Position numbers and translations under genes: made by a program
Shown: piece by piece, positions 8,972 through 16,396 of the stretch
Position numbering within the stretch: the stretch's first letter is position 1
How the letters are laid out: every line of letters begins with the position of its first letter
Origin: Serinibacter arcticus
GTDB taxonomy: Bacteria; Actinomycetota; Actinomycetes; Actinomycetales; Beutenbergiaceae
NCBI RefSeq assembly: GCF_003121705.1
Contig: NZ_PYHR01000002.1
Location: forward strand, 1,178,001 to 1,242,000
Length of the DNA: 64,000 nt
Reading direction: 5' to 3'
The notes under the pieces: model-generated
The model's database searches: none
Told to the model about the DNA's origin: nothing
The model's input: the letters and a program-made list of their open reading frames with translations, nothing else

Positions 8972-9925
8972 GTGACCACCGCTGCGCGCATCGCTCTCGT
9001 GACCTGCTCCGACCTCCCCGAGGGCGACCCGGAGGACCGGGCGCTCGTCGTCGCCCTCGCCGAGCGCGGTGCGACGGCGACCATCGCCATCTGGGACGAC
9101 GCGGGCGTCGACTGGACCCAGTTCGACGTCGTCGTGCTGCGCAGCGTCTTCGACTACAGCCTGCGCCGCGACGAGTTCATCGCCTGGGCCGAGTCGGTCC
9201 CGCAGCTGCGCAACCCGCTGAACGTCATCCGGTGGAACACGGACAAGCACTACATCGACGACCTCGCCAAGGCGGGGCTGCCCGTCGTCGACACGCAGTG
9301 GCTCGAGCCGGAGCGCAAGTACGAGAAGCGTGACCTGCACAACCGCTTCCCGGCGCGCGAGGACTTCGTGGTGAAGCCGGCCGTGTCCGCGGGTTCCGCC
9401 GACACCGGTCGGTACACCGCGACCGACGCCGACTCCCGCCGCCTGGCGATCAAGCACGCGCTGCGCCTGCTCGAGGCCGGCCGCTCCGTGATGGTGCAGC
9501 GGTACATGCCGGAGATCGACACGTACGGCGAGAGCGCCCTGGTCTTCCTGCACGGCGAGTACTCGCACGCGATCCACAAGGGCGCGATGCTCGTGGGCGA
9601 GGACACCGGCGACAGCGACTCCTACACCCCCGAGACCATGCAGCCGTGGGAGCCGTCCGAGCTGGAGATCACCGCGGCGCGCAACATCATCACCGAGGTG
9701 CGCCGCCTCATCCCCGGCCGCTCGGGCCAGTCGCGCCCCCTGCTGTACGCCCGTGTCGACCTCGTCATCCGCGGCGACCAGACGCCGCTGCTGATGGAGC
9801 TCGAGCTCGTCGAGCCGTCGCTGTACGCGTCCCTCTCCCCCGGCGCGCTCGACCGCGTCGCGAGCGCGATCCTGCGCGAGGTGGCCTACGGCTCCGACGC
9901 TCACAACGACCGCACCGCCGTCTGA
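8972..9925 (+). CDS. ATP-grasp domain protein of unknown substrate
   Basis: 317 aa protein with an ATP-grasp fold: N-terminal Rossmann-like part (RIALVTCSDLPEGDPED, VVLRSVFDYSLRRDEFIAW), central DFVVKPAVSAGSADTGRY that matches the ATP-binding KP-x-SAGS strand of the RimK/DcsG/glutathione-synthetase-like group, VMVQRYMPEIDTYGESALVFL, and a C-terminal metal-binding LLMELELVEPSLY. Such proteins form amide or peptide-like bonds using ATP. The GTG start at 8972 is preferred because TACGGT sits six bases ahead. No partner gene that would reveal a substrate is adjacent. Confidence 0.8.
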   Translation: MTTAARIALVTCSDLPEGDPEDRALVVALAERGATATIAIWDDAGVDWTQFDVVVLRSVFDYSLRRDEFIAWAESVPQLRNPLNVIRWNTDKHYIDDLAKAGLPVVDTQWLEPERKYEKRDLHNRFPAREDFVVKPAVSAGSADTGRYTATDADSRRLAIKHALRLLEAGRSVMVQRYMPEIDTYGESALVFLHGEYSHAIHKGAMLVGEDTGDSDSYTPETMQPWEPSELEITAARNIITEVRRLIPGRSGQSRPLLYARVDLVIRGDQTPLLMELELVEPSLYASLSPGALDRVASAILREVAYGSDAHNDRTAV

Positions 9926-9974
9926 GGCAGGGACGCCGGGGCGGTCCCCCGCAGCACGCAGCGCCCGATCGCCC

Positions 9975-9980
9975 TAGGGT
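9975..9980 (+). promoter_or_regulatory. -10 element (TAGGGT), leaderless start of orn
   Basis: TAGGGT six bases before the GTG at 9987, no Shine-Dalgarno sequence between. Confidence 0.5.
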
Positions 9981-9986
9981 GGACCG

Positions 9987-10610
9987 GTGACTTCGCGAGC
10001 CGTGGACCCCATCGTCTGGATCGACTGCGAGATGACGGGCCTCGACGCCCGTCGGGACGCCCTCATCGAGGTGGCGGTGATCGTGACCGACTCCGACCTC
10101 ACGCCGCTCGGGGAGGGCATCGACATCGTCATCGCCCCGACCCCCGGGTCGGTCGAGCAGATGAGCGACCTGGTCCGCACGATGCACACGAAGTCGGGTC
10201 TCCTCGAGGAGCTCGACGCCGGCGTCTCCATGGAGGAGGCCCGTGCGCAGGTCCTCGAGTACGTGCGCAGCTACGTCCCCGAGCCCCGCAAGGCGCCGCT
10301 CGCGGGCAACTCCGTGGGCACCGACAAGGTCTTCCTCGACCGGGAGATGCCCGAGCTCGTCGAGCACCTGCACTACCGGATCATCGACGTCTCCTCGATC
10401 AAGGAGCTCGCCCGCCGCTGGTACCCGCGCGCGTACTTCGCCTCGCCCAGGAAGCAGGGCGGCCACCGCGCGCTGGCCGACATCGCCGAGAGCATCGACG
10501 AGCTGCGCTACTACCGCACGGCGCTGTTCCCCGACGGCGACGGCCCGGCCTCGTCCGACCTGCGCAAGCGGGCCGCGCTGATCTCGGCCAGCCCCACCCC
10601 CGCCGGCTGA
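9987..10610 (+). CDS. orn: Oligoribonuclease
   Basis: DEDDh 3'-5' exonuclease that degrades 2-5 nt RNAs and pGpG to mononucleotides. 207 aa, close to the usual 180-200 with a short C-tail. All family blocks are visible: IVWIDCEMTGLD (first Asp/Glu), LAGNSVGTDKVFLDREMP, HYRIIDVSSIKELARRWYP, and KQGGHRALADIAESIDELRYYR with the catalytic His and last Asp. The start is a leaderless GTG. It precedes tRNA-His. Confidence 0.97.
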   Translation: MTSRAVDPIVWIDCEMTGLDARRDALIEVAVIVTDSDLTPLGEGIDIVIAPTPGSVEQMSDLVRTMHTKSGLLEELDAGVSMEEARAQVLEYVRSYVPEPRKAPLAGNSVGTDKVFLDREMPELVEHLHYRIIDVSSIKELARRWYPRAYFASPRKQGGHRALADIAESIDELRYYRTALFPDGDGPASSDLRKRAALISASPTPAG

Positions 10611-10648
10611 GGCCGGGCGCCGGCGCACGAAGCACTCGAAAAACGGGC

Positions 10649-10654
10649 TACACT
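10649..10654 (+). promoter_or_regulatory. -10 element (TACACT) of tRNA-His
   Basis: TACACT about 30 bases before the mature tRNA 5' end. No clear -35 was recognised. Confidence 0.45.
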
Positions 10655-10684
10655 AGTCCGGCACTGTTCAACGACAGTGGCATG

Positions 10685-10757
10685 GTGGGTATAGCTCAGC
10701 TGGTAGAGCGCCGCGTTGTGGTCGCGGATGTCGCGGGTTCAAGTCCCGTTACTCACC
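10685..10757 (+). tRNA. tRNA-His (anticodon GTG)
   Basis: Acceptor GTGGGTA pairs with TACTCAC. D arm GCTC/GAGC, anticodon arm CCGCG/CGCGG with loop TTGTGGT, T arm GCGGG/CCCGT. An encoded G at 10684 and C73 at 10757 supply the G-1:C73 pair diagnostic of tRNA-His. Confidence 0.97.
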
Positions 10758-10762
10758 CCGGT

Positions 10763-10794
10763 ACGACGGCGGGTCCCTCGGGGCCCGCCGTCGT
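10763..10794 (+). terminator. Hairpin terminator after tRNA-His
   Basis: Arms ACGACGGCGGG and CCCGCCGTCGT, with three inner C-G pairs and one wobble pair around a TC turn, starting six bases after the tRNA. Confidence 0.75.
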
Positions 10795-10928
10795 CGTTCC
10801 CGGACCGTTGTCCGCCTCCCTGGACTCGCTCCACGCCACGGCGAGGAGCGGGGTAGCGTTGGCCCGGCGTCGCGCATCGCCGACGACGCCGCCCCCACGG
10901 TGATCCAGACTGCAAGGAGCCCTCTTCC

Positions 10929-11405
10929 ATGGCCAAGCTCGAGGTGGGCGACATCGCCCCAGACTTCACTCTCGACGCCGCGGGTGGCGGGAGCGTGACC
11001 CTCGCCGAGCTGCGAGCCGACGCCCCCAACGGCGTCATCATCTACTTCTACCCGGCCGCCGGGACGCCCGGCTGCACCACGCAGGCCTGCGACTTCCGCG
11101 ACTCCCTGGCCTCACTCCAGGGCGCCGGTTACTCGGTCGTGGGTATCTCCCCCGACACGGTCGCGAAGCTCGACGCCTTCGCCGAGCGCGAGGGCCTCTC
11201 CTACCCGCTCGCCGCCGACCCCGACCGCGAGGTGCTCGAGGCTTACGGTGCGTACGGCGAGAAGACGATGTACGGCAAGACGGTGACCGGCGTCATCCGC
11301 TCGACCTTCGTCGTCGCCCCCGACGGCCGCCTCACGCTCGCCCAGTACAACGTGCGCGCCACCGGCCACGTGGCCAAGCTCCGCCGCGACCTCAAGGTCG
11401 CCTGA
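10929..11405 (+). CDS. bcp: Thioredoxin-dependent thiol peroxidase (peroxiredoxin BCP/PrxQ)
   Basis: Atypical two-cysteine peroxiredoxin that reduces hydrogen peroxide and organic peroxides at the expense of thioredoxin. 158 aa, the standard length. Seen: GDIAPDFTL, then YFYPAAGTPGCTTQACDFRD with peroxidatic Cys49 and resolving Cys54 in the +5 position, and the C-terminal block GVIRSTFVVAPDGRL. AAGGAG upstream supports the ATG. It stands alone between tRNA-His and a terminator. Confidence 0.96.
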   Translation: MAKLEVGDIAPDFTLDAAGGGSVTLAELRADAPNGVIIYFYPAAGTPGCTTQACDFRDSLASLQGAGYSVVGISPDTVAKLDAFAEREGLSYPLAADPDREVLEAYGAYGEKTMYGKTVTGVIRSTFVVAPDGRLTLAQYNVRATGHVAKLRRDLKVA

Positions 11406-11428
11406 GCCTCCCCGAACCGAGCACGACG

Positions 11429-11470
11429 GCGAGGGCGGTCACCCGGGCTCGTCCCGGTGACCGCCCTCGC
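11429..11470 (+). terminator. Hairpin terminator after bcp
   Basis: Arms GCGAGGGCGGTCACC and GGTGACCGCCCTCGC, 15 bp, loop of 12, starting 24 bases after the bcp stop codon and just before the tRNA-Leu promoter. Confidence 0.85.
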
Positions 11471-11482
11471 TGCGTCCCTGGG

Positions 11483-11488
11483 TAGGGT
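11483..11488 (+). promoter_or_regulatory. -10 element (TAGGGT) of tRNA-Leu
   Basis: TAGGGT 12 bases before the tRNA-Leu 5' end, so only a few leader bases would be removed. Confidence 0.45.
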
Positions 11489-11500
11489 GGGAGATCGCTG

Positions 11501-11582
11501 GCGCGAGTGGCGGAATTGGCAGACGCGCAGGATTTAGGTTCCTGTGTCCTCGGGCGTGCGGGTTCAAGTCCCGCCTCGCGCA
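11501..11582 (+). tRNA. tRNA-Leu (anticodon TAG)
   Basis: Acceptor GCGCGAG/CTCGCGC, anticodon arm CAGGA/TCCTG with loop TTTAGGT, long class II variable arm, T arm GCGGG/CCCGC, A73. Reads CUA and related leucine codons. CCA is not encoded. Confidence 0.96.
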
Positions 11583-11719
11583 CATCTCGACCTCCCGTGC
11601 GCACCCGTGGTCGCGACACGCGGCGTGCCGCGCACACCGGGCGCCCACCGAGCGGCAGCCCGCGGGCCGCAGGACCGCCGGTCCGTGCGACGCTGGGGCC
11701 CCACCCGCGAAGGAGTCCC

Positions 11720-12355
11720 GTGCCGAGAGCCGCCCGTCCCCGTCCGGACCGCCCCGAGGCGACGCCGTCGGCGCCCGTCCCGACGCCCGTCCCCGTCTGG
11801 GCGCTCGCCTCCGCCGTCGTCGCCCCGATCGCGATGATCGGCGGCTGGACCCTCGCGCAGGCGCTGCAGCCGTCGTTCGACCCCGTCCGCGAGACCATCA
11901 GCACCCTCGCCGAGGCTGACCGGACCGCGCCCGTGGTGCTGGGGGCGGCGCTGGTCGTCACGGGTCTGGCCCACCTCGTCACCGCGGCGGGACTGGGGCG
12001 TCTGCGTCCCCTCGGCCGCGCCGCCCTCGCGCTCGGCGGCCTCGCCACGCTCGCCGTCGGCCTGCTGCCCTCGGACGCCCACCCGCTCCCCCACGGGATC
12101 GCCGCCGGTATCGGCTTCGGCGCCCTGGCCCTCTGGCCCGTCCTCACGACGCGCCGCGCCGGCGCCCCGATCGAGCGCCCGACGGCGACCGTCACCGCGA
12201 GCGTCGTGCTCCTCGCCCTGGTCGGGTCGTTCGTCGTGCAGCTCGCCGGCGGCGAGAGCTCGCCCGCGATCGGTCTCACGGAGCGCCTCGCGGCCGGCGC
12301 GCAGTCCCTCTGGCCGCTGGTGGTCGTGCTCGCGCTGCGGCGTCGTCGGGACTGA
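11720..12355 (+). CDS. DUF998 family membrane protein
   Basis: 211 aa with a Pro/Ala-rich N-terminal tail of about 25 residues and six hydrophobic segments. Seen: the family start pattern VVAPIAMIGGWTLAQALQPSFDPVRETISTLAE, a Pro/His loop LLPSDAHPLPHGIAAGIGF, and TERLAAGAQSLWPLVVVLAL near the end. Function unknown. AAGGAG four bases before the GTG at 11720 decides the start. Confidence 0.8.
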   Translation: MPRAARPRPDRPEATPSAPVPTPVPVWALASAVVAPIAMIGGWTLAQALQPSFDPVRETISTLAEADRTAPVVLGAALVVTGLAHLVTAAGLGRLRPLGRAALALGGLATLAVGLLPSDAHPLPHGIAAGIGFGALALWPVLTTRRAGAPIERPTATVTASVVLLALVGSFVVQLAGGESSPAIGLTERLAAGAQSLWPLVVVLALRRRRD

Positions 12356-12429
12356 GCGAACGATCCTTGCCCGCCGCGCTCCTCGCGCGGCACAGTGGCC
12401 TCATCTCGTTCCTGAGGAAGGTGAGTGCT

Positions 12430-12702
12430 GTGGCACGTCGACGTGGCCCCGGTCCCAGCGTGAAGGATCCCGAGCTCTACGAAGAGCTCCGTGACGAGGG
12501 CAACAGCAAGGAGAAGTCGGCGCGCATCGCCAACGCCGCCGCCGCACGGGGGCGCTCCGCCGTCGGGAGGAAGGGCGGCGAGGCCGGCAGCTACGAGGAC
12601 TGGACGGTCGCCGACCTGCGCAAGCGGGCCGCGGAGCTCGACGTCCCCGGTCGCTCGAAGATGCGCAAGGCCGCGCTCGTCGACGCCCTGCGCAACCACT
12701 GA
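12430..12702 (+). CDS. Small basic protein with SAP/Rho-N-like C-terminal domain
   Basis: 90 aa. The N-terminal half (RRRGPGPSVKDPELYEELRDEGNSK and EKSARIANAAAARGRSAVGRKGG) matches a small actinobacterial family of unknown role (DUF7218-like, from memory). The C-terminal 40 residues (YEDWTVADLRKRAAELDVPGRSKMRKAALVDALRNH, a run of two helices) look like a SAP or Rho N-terminal nucleic-acid-binding helix pair. GAGGAAGG nine bases before the GTG at 12430 supports the start. A nucleic-acid-binding role is an inference. Confidence 0.65.
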   Translation: MARRRGPGPSVKDPELYEELRDEGNSKEKSARIANAAAARGRSAVGRKGGEAGSYEDWTVADLRKRAAELDVPGRSKMRKAALVDALRNH

Positions 12703-12717
12703 CGTCCCCGTGTCCTC

Positions 12718-13275
12718 GTGAGCGCCACCGATCCCGACGACCCCGGCGTCCCCGACGACGTCGCCCTGGCCCACGGCCGCGACGAGTCGGGCGCCGAGCG
12801 GGCCGACCGGAACTGGAGCGAGCTCCTCCAGGAGCTGCGCGTCATGCAGACGGGCGTGCAGGTGCTCACGGGCTTCCTCCTGACCCTGCCCTTCCAGCAG
12901 CGGTTCGCGGAGCTCGACCGTTACCAGCTCACGCTCTACCTCGCGCTCGTCTGCCTCTCGGTCGCCACGACCGGCGTGCTCATCGCCCCGGTCGCCGTGC
13001 ACCGCTCGGTCTTCCGACGGGGTCTCAAGGCACCGCTCGTGACGGCGAGCGACCGGCTCACGCGCCTCGGTCTGGTGATGCTCGGCCTCGTGGTGACCGG
13101 GACGGCGATGCTCGCGTTCGACGTCGTCCTCTCGCGGACCGCCGGAATCGTGGTGGGTGCGTGCGCGGCGACCCTGCTGGCGGTCCTGTGGGTGCTGGTG
13201 CCGCAGCGGCTCGGCGCGGCGGCCCGTGACGCGGCCCGCGACCGCGCCCGGACGGTGGCGCACGTCTCACCCTGA
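12718..13275 (+). CDS. DUF6328-like membrane protein
   Basis: 185 aa. An acidic N-terminal region of about 30 residues is followed by NWSELLQELRVMQTGVQVLTGFLLTLPFQQRF, which is typical of the DUF6328 family, then four hydrophobic segments and a basic Arg-rich tail. No catalytic motif is visible and function is unknown. The GTG start at 12718 follows the previous gene by 15 bp, so the two may be cotranscribed. Confidence 0.7.
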   Translation: MSATDPDDPGVPDDVALAHGRDESGAERADRNWSELLQELRVMQTGVQVLTGFLLTLPFQQRFAELDRYQLTLYLALVCLSVATTGVLIAPVAVHRSVFRRGLKAPLVTASDRLTRLGLVMLGLVVTGTAMLAFDVVLSRTAGIVVGACAATLLAVLWVLVPQRLGAAARDAARDRARTVAHVSP

Positions 13276-13311
13276 CCCCGTCGGGTGGCCGGGTGAGGTA
13301 GGAATGAGGGT

Positions 13312-13851
13312 GTGAGTGACGTGCGCGCCGATGACCAGGGCCCCTGGCTCTCCCCCGAGAACCTCGACTTCGTCCGCCGCAAGGTGCCGATGGTGTACGT
13401 GGACGTGGTGCCCGTGCGGCTCGACGGCGACGGTTCCCTCGCCCGCGTCGGCCTCCTCCTGCGCAGCCCGCGCGAGGGTGGCCTGTGGCGCACCGTGATC
13501 TCCGGGCGCGTACTCCTGCACGAGACGATCCGGGCCGCGATCACGCGCCACATCGAGAAGGACCTCGGCCAGATGGCGCTGCCGCGCATCCCGGCCTCCC
13601 CGCAGCCCTTCACCGTGAACGAGTACTTCCCCACGGTCGTCCCCGGCGGCTACGCCGACCCGCGCCAGCACGCCGTTTCGCTCGCGTACGTCGTGCCGAT
13701 CGACGGCGACGCCTCCGCCCAGAAGGACGCGCTCCAGCTGACCTGGCTGACGCCGGAGGAGGCGCTGGACCCCGCCGTCCGCGGCGAGTGCGTGTCGGGC
13801 CACGGGGCGCTCGTCGCGGGTGCGATCGCGCACCTCGGCGCCCTGCGCTGA
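13312..13851 (+). CDS. DUF4916 / NUDIX-like protein
   Basis: 179 aa. Begins WLSPENLDFVRRKVPMVYVDVVPVRLD, the hallmark of the actinobacterial DUF4916 group within the NUDIX fold. Later blocks: LLLRSPREGGLWRTVISGRVLLHETIRAAITRHIEKDLG and TVNEYFPTVVPGGYADPRQHAVSLAYVVPI. The canonical NUDIX box (GX5EX7REUXEEXGU) is not intact: the region HETIRAAITRHIEKDLG has the helix but lacks the REXXEE core. It may therefore bind rather than hydrolyse a nucleotide-like ligand. The GTG start is the first available. Confidence 0.75.
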   Translation: MSDVRADDQGPWLSPENLDFVRRKVPMVYVDVVPVRLDGDGSLARVGLLLRSPREGGLWRTVISGRVLLHETIRAAITRHIEKDLGQMALPRIPASPQPFTVNEYFPTVVPGGYADPRQHAVSLAYVVPIDGDASAQKDALQLTWLTPEEALDPAVRGECVSGHGALVAGAIAHLGALR

Positions 13852-13889
13852 CGCCGGCCACCAGCCGTCGGGCCGCCGTCGGGGAGGAC

Positions 13890-14288
13890 TCAGCCCAGCG
13901 TGGTGCGTGGGGGACGCGCGTCGTAGGCGTCCCGGTGCTCGAGCACCTGCTCGATGTGGGCCTCGGCCCAGCGCGACAGCGACCGCAGCGGCTCGTGCAG
14001 GCTCTGCCCGAGCGGCGTGAGGGAGTACTCCACGCGCGGCGGCATCTCGTCGTAGGCCGCGCGGGACACGATGCCGTCCCGCTCGAGACGCTTGAGGGTG
14101 TCCGACAGCACCTTGCCGCTGATGCCGTCGACGGCGTCGCGCAGCTGCGTGAAGCGGTGCGGTCCCTCGCTCAGCACGACGACGATCATCGCCGTCCACT
14201 TGTTGGCGATCTCCGCCAGCGACGTGCGCGACGGACAGGTCGCCACCAGGACGTTCCAGGCCGGGGTCGAGGTGGTGGGCGGGCTCAT
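13890..14288 (-). CDS. HxlR family transcriptional regulator
   Basis: 132 aa winged-helix repressor/activator of the MarR-like HxlR family. Seen: CPSRTSLAEIANKWTAMIVVVLSEGPHRFTQLRDAVDGISGKVLSDTLKRLERDGIVSRAAYDEMPPRVEYSLTPLGQSL in successive blocks, the complete HxlR domain with the single Cys near the N-terminus. GGGAG nine bases before the ATG at 14288 favours this start over the ATG at 14297. It is divergent from a SnoaL-like gene with a palindrome between them, so it probably controls that gene and itself. Confidence 0.9.
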   Translation of the reverse strand: MSPPTTSTPAWNVLVATCPSRTSLAEIANKWTAMIVVVLSEGPHRFTQLRDAVDGISGKVLSDTLKRLERDGIVSRAAYDEMPPRVEYSLTPLGQSLHEPLRSLSRWAEAHIEQVLEHRDAYDARPPRTTLG

Positions 14289-14315
14289 CGGTCGCATCTC
14301 CCTTGGTGACGTTGA

Positions 14316-14329
14316 GGTAACAGGTTACC
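14316..14329. promoter_or_regulatory. Palindrome GGTAAC-AG-GTTACC, probable HxlR operator
   Basis: Perfect 6+2+6 inverted repeat in the 59-bp gap between the divergent hxlR-like and SnoaL-like genes. It is AT-richer than its surroundings and lies beside the -10-like TACCGT (14336-14341) of the SnoaL gene. Confidence 0.6.
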
Positions 14330-14335
14330 GATCGA

Positions 14336-14341
14336 TACCGT
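14336..14341 (+). promoter_or_regulatory. -10 element (TACCGT), leaderless start of SnoaL-like gene
   Basis: TACCGT six bases before the ATG at 14348, seven bases from the HxlR-type palindrome. Confidence 0.45.
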
Positions 14342-14347
14342 CGGCTC

Positions 14348-14740
14348 ATGACCACACCGCTGCAGACCCTGTCCTCCTACAACGACGCCCTCGCGGCCGG
14401 CGACATGGACGCCTTCGTCGCTCTCCTGGCGCCGGAGATCGTCTGGCACCAGCCCGGCTCCCATCCACTCAGCGGCGACCACACGGGCCCCGGCGCCGTG
14501 CTGGACCTGCTCGGCGGATTCATGACGGCGAGCGCCGGCACCTTCCAGGTGCGCCCGACCGACGCGCCCCGGGTGAACGGTGACCTCGTCGCCCTGCCCG
14601 TGGAGTTCAGCGGCGCGCGCGAGGGCCGCGCCGACCTCGCGATGGCCGGCACCGACCTGTTCCGCATCTCCGGCGGGCTCATCCGCGAGGTCTGGCTGTT
14701 CTCGGCCGATCAGGACGTGGAGAACGCGTTCTGGGCGTGA
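14348..14740 (+). CDS. SnoaL-like / NTF2-like family protein
   Basis: 130 aa, a single cone-shaped NTF2-like domain. Seen: LSSYNDALAAGDMDAFVALLAPEIVWHQPG at the N-terminus (the classical SnoaL opening), HPLSGDHTGPGAVLDLLGGF, and FRISGGLIREVWLFSADQDVENAFWA at the end. These proteins often act as isomerases, hydrolases or small-ligand binders; the substrate is unknown. Probably the target of the divergent HxlR regulator. Confidence 0.85.
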   Translation: MTTPLQTLSSYNDALAAGDMDAFVALLAPEIVWHQPGSHPLSGDHTGPGAVLDLLGGFMTASAGTFQVRPTDAPRVNGDLVALPVEFSGAREGRADLAMAGTDLFRISGGLIREVWLFSADQDVENAFWA

Positions 14741-14779
14741 GCGCCTGACGACGACGCCGGCCTCGGCCACCCGGCGGGC

Positions 14780-16396
14780 TCAGACCGCCGGGTCGCCCAG
14801 GTCGATCGTCGGCCAGTCGGCGTAGTCCTCGCGCATCAACCGGTCGTGCGTCGCGACGACGACCGCGCACACCACCCACCGCAGCCACCCCGTCATCGAG
14901 TCGACGAGGTCGACCGCGAGGTGGTTGGTGGGCTCGTCCAGCAGCAGCACGTGCGGCGCCGTCATGAGGATGAGCGCGAGGTCCAGCCGCCGCCGCTGCC
15001 CCACGGACAGCTCCGTGACCGGTCGGTCGAGGTCCTCCTCGGTGAGCAGCCCGGTCGCGGCGATCGGCACGAGCTCGTCGGGGTTGACGCGACCGCGCCG
15101 CACCTCCTCGAGCACGACGCGGGCGGCGACGTCGAACCCCGTCTCGCCCGGCTTCAGCTCCAGCCGGCTCTCCTGCCACAGCACCCCCACGCGCACACCG
15201 GGCGCCGTCGCCGCCTCGGACAGCAGCCCGAGCAGCGTCGACTTGCCGCGGCCGTTGGGGCCGACCAGCAGCAGACGGTCCTCGCGTCCGACGGCGAGCA
15301 TCAGGTCGGGCCGCTCGAGCCGCCCGGGCACGTGCGCGCCGGGGAGCAGCAGGAGCGGTGCGTTGCCGTGCCCGTCCGGCTCGCCCCCGAGGTGCGGCCA
15401 GTCGACCTCCGGCGGGGGCGGTGGGACCGAGACGGCCCTGGCCTCGAGCGCGCGCAGCTGCCGGTCGGCCGCCGTGATGTGCTGCTTGGCCCGCGTGCCC
15501 CGGCGGTGCTTGTCGGACCCCTTCGGCGGCCGCCACTCGTCCGAGAGGCCCTCGTAGGAGGAGTCCCGGCTCCAGAACAGCTCCTCGAGCCGCTTCTGCT
15601 CGGTGCGGAACCGGGTGCGCCAGCGTGCGAGCGCCGCATCCTTGGAGGCGCGGTAGTCGGCGTAGTGCAGCGCCCCGTACCGGGCGGGCGGTCCGGACAT
15701 CGTGGAGTCGAGGTCGACGATCTCGGTCACGACGTCGTCGAGCAGCTGCCGGTCGTGCGTCACCAGGACGACGGCCCCCGGCCACACCGCGAGGCGGTCG
15801 GTGAGGTGCTCGATCGCGGCGACGTCGAGGTGGTTGGTCGGCTCGTCCAGCAGCAGGATGTCCGAGCGCTCGGCGAGCGCGCACGCGAGGTGCACGCGGT
15901 ACCGCTCCCCCACGCTCATCTGCGCCAGAGGCCGGGCCGGGTCGCGCGGGGCACCGAACCGCGTCAGCGCCTCGTCCAGCTCCCGGTCGGCGTCCCACGC
16001 GCGCTCGTTCTCGTAGGCGGCGACGGCATCGGCCACCTCGCGCAGGGCGTGCGGGTCGTCCGAGCTCGCCCTCGCCGCGGCCTCCTCGAGCCGGACCTGC
16101 GCGGCCCGCGTGCGCTGCATGCTGGCGGCGAGCAGGTCACCCAGGGTCTCGTGCGTCGTCACCTGGAGCTCCTGCGCGACGGTGGTGAGGGTGCCGCGAC
16201 GACGCACGGTGCCCGTGGCGGGCTCGAGCTCACCTCCGAGCAGGCGCAGCAGCGTCGACTTCCCGCTGCCGTTCTCCCCGACGAGACCGATGCGGTCGGT
16301 CCCGCTCACGGTCAGCCGGACGTCGGCCAGCACGGGCCGCCCCGGGTAGGCGTAGGAGACGCCGCGGGCGGCGATCAGGCCGGTGCGGGCGCTCAT
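14780..16396 (-). CDS. ABC-F family ATP-binding protein (ribosome-associated type)
   Basis: 538 aa with two ABC domains and no membrane segments, as in the ABC-F family, members of which bind the ribosome and aid translation or protect it from antibiotics. Domain 1 (about 7-225): GENGSGKST, MSVGERYRV, LLLDEPTNHLD. Linker of about 90 residues rich in Arg/Glu/Lys (DYRASKDAALARWRTRFR to GTRAKQHITAADRQLRALEAR). Domain 2: GPNGRGKST, LSVGQRRRLDLALIL, LLLDEPTNHLAVD. The ATG start overlaps the stop of the phosphotransferase gene (ATGA). Whether it confers resistance cannot be told from sequence. Confidence 0.88.
   Translation of the reverse strand: MSARTGLIAARGVSYAYPGRPVLADVRLTVSGTDRIGLVGENGSGKSTLLRLLGGELEPATGTVRRRGTLTTVAQELQVTTHETLGDLLAASMQRTRAAQVRLEEAAARASSDDPHALREVADAVAAYENERAWDADRELDEALTRFGAPRDPARPLAQMSVGERYRVHLACALAERSDILLLDEPTNHLDVAAIEHLTDRLAVWPGAVVLVTHDRQLLDDVVTEIVDLDSTMSGPPARYGALHYADYRASKDAALARWRTRFRTEQKRLEELFWSRDSSYEGLSDEWRPPKGSDKHRRGTRAKQHITAADRQLRALEARAVSVPPPPPEVDWPHLGGEPDGHGNAPLLLLPGAHVPGRLERPDLMLAVGREDRLLLVGPNGRGKSTLLGLLSEAATAPGVRVGVLWQESRLELKPGETGFDVAARVVLEEVRRGRVNPDELVPIAATGLLTEEDLDRPVTELSVGQRRRLDLALILMTAPHVLLLDEPTNHLAVDLVDSMTGWLRWVVCAVVVATHDRLMREDYADWPTIDLGDPAV

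Noticed and set aside
14780-16396. Calling the ABC-F protein a specific antibiotic-resistance determinant
   Set aside because: ABC-F members also have housekeeping roles, and subfamily assignment needs a tree or HMM I cannot run.
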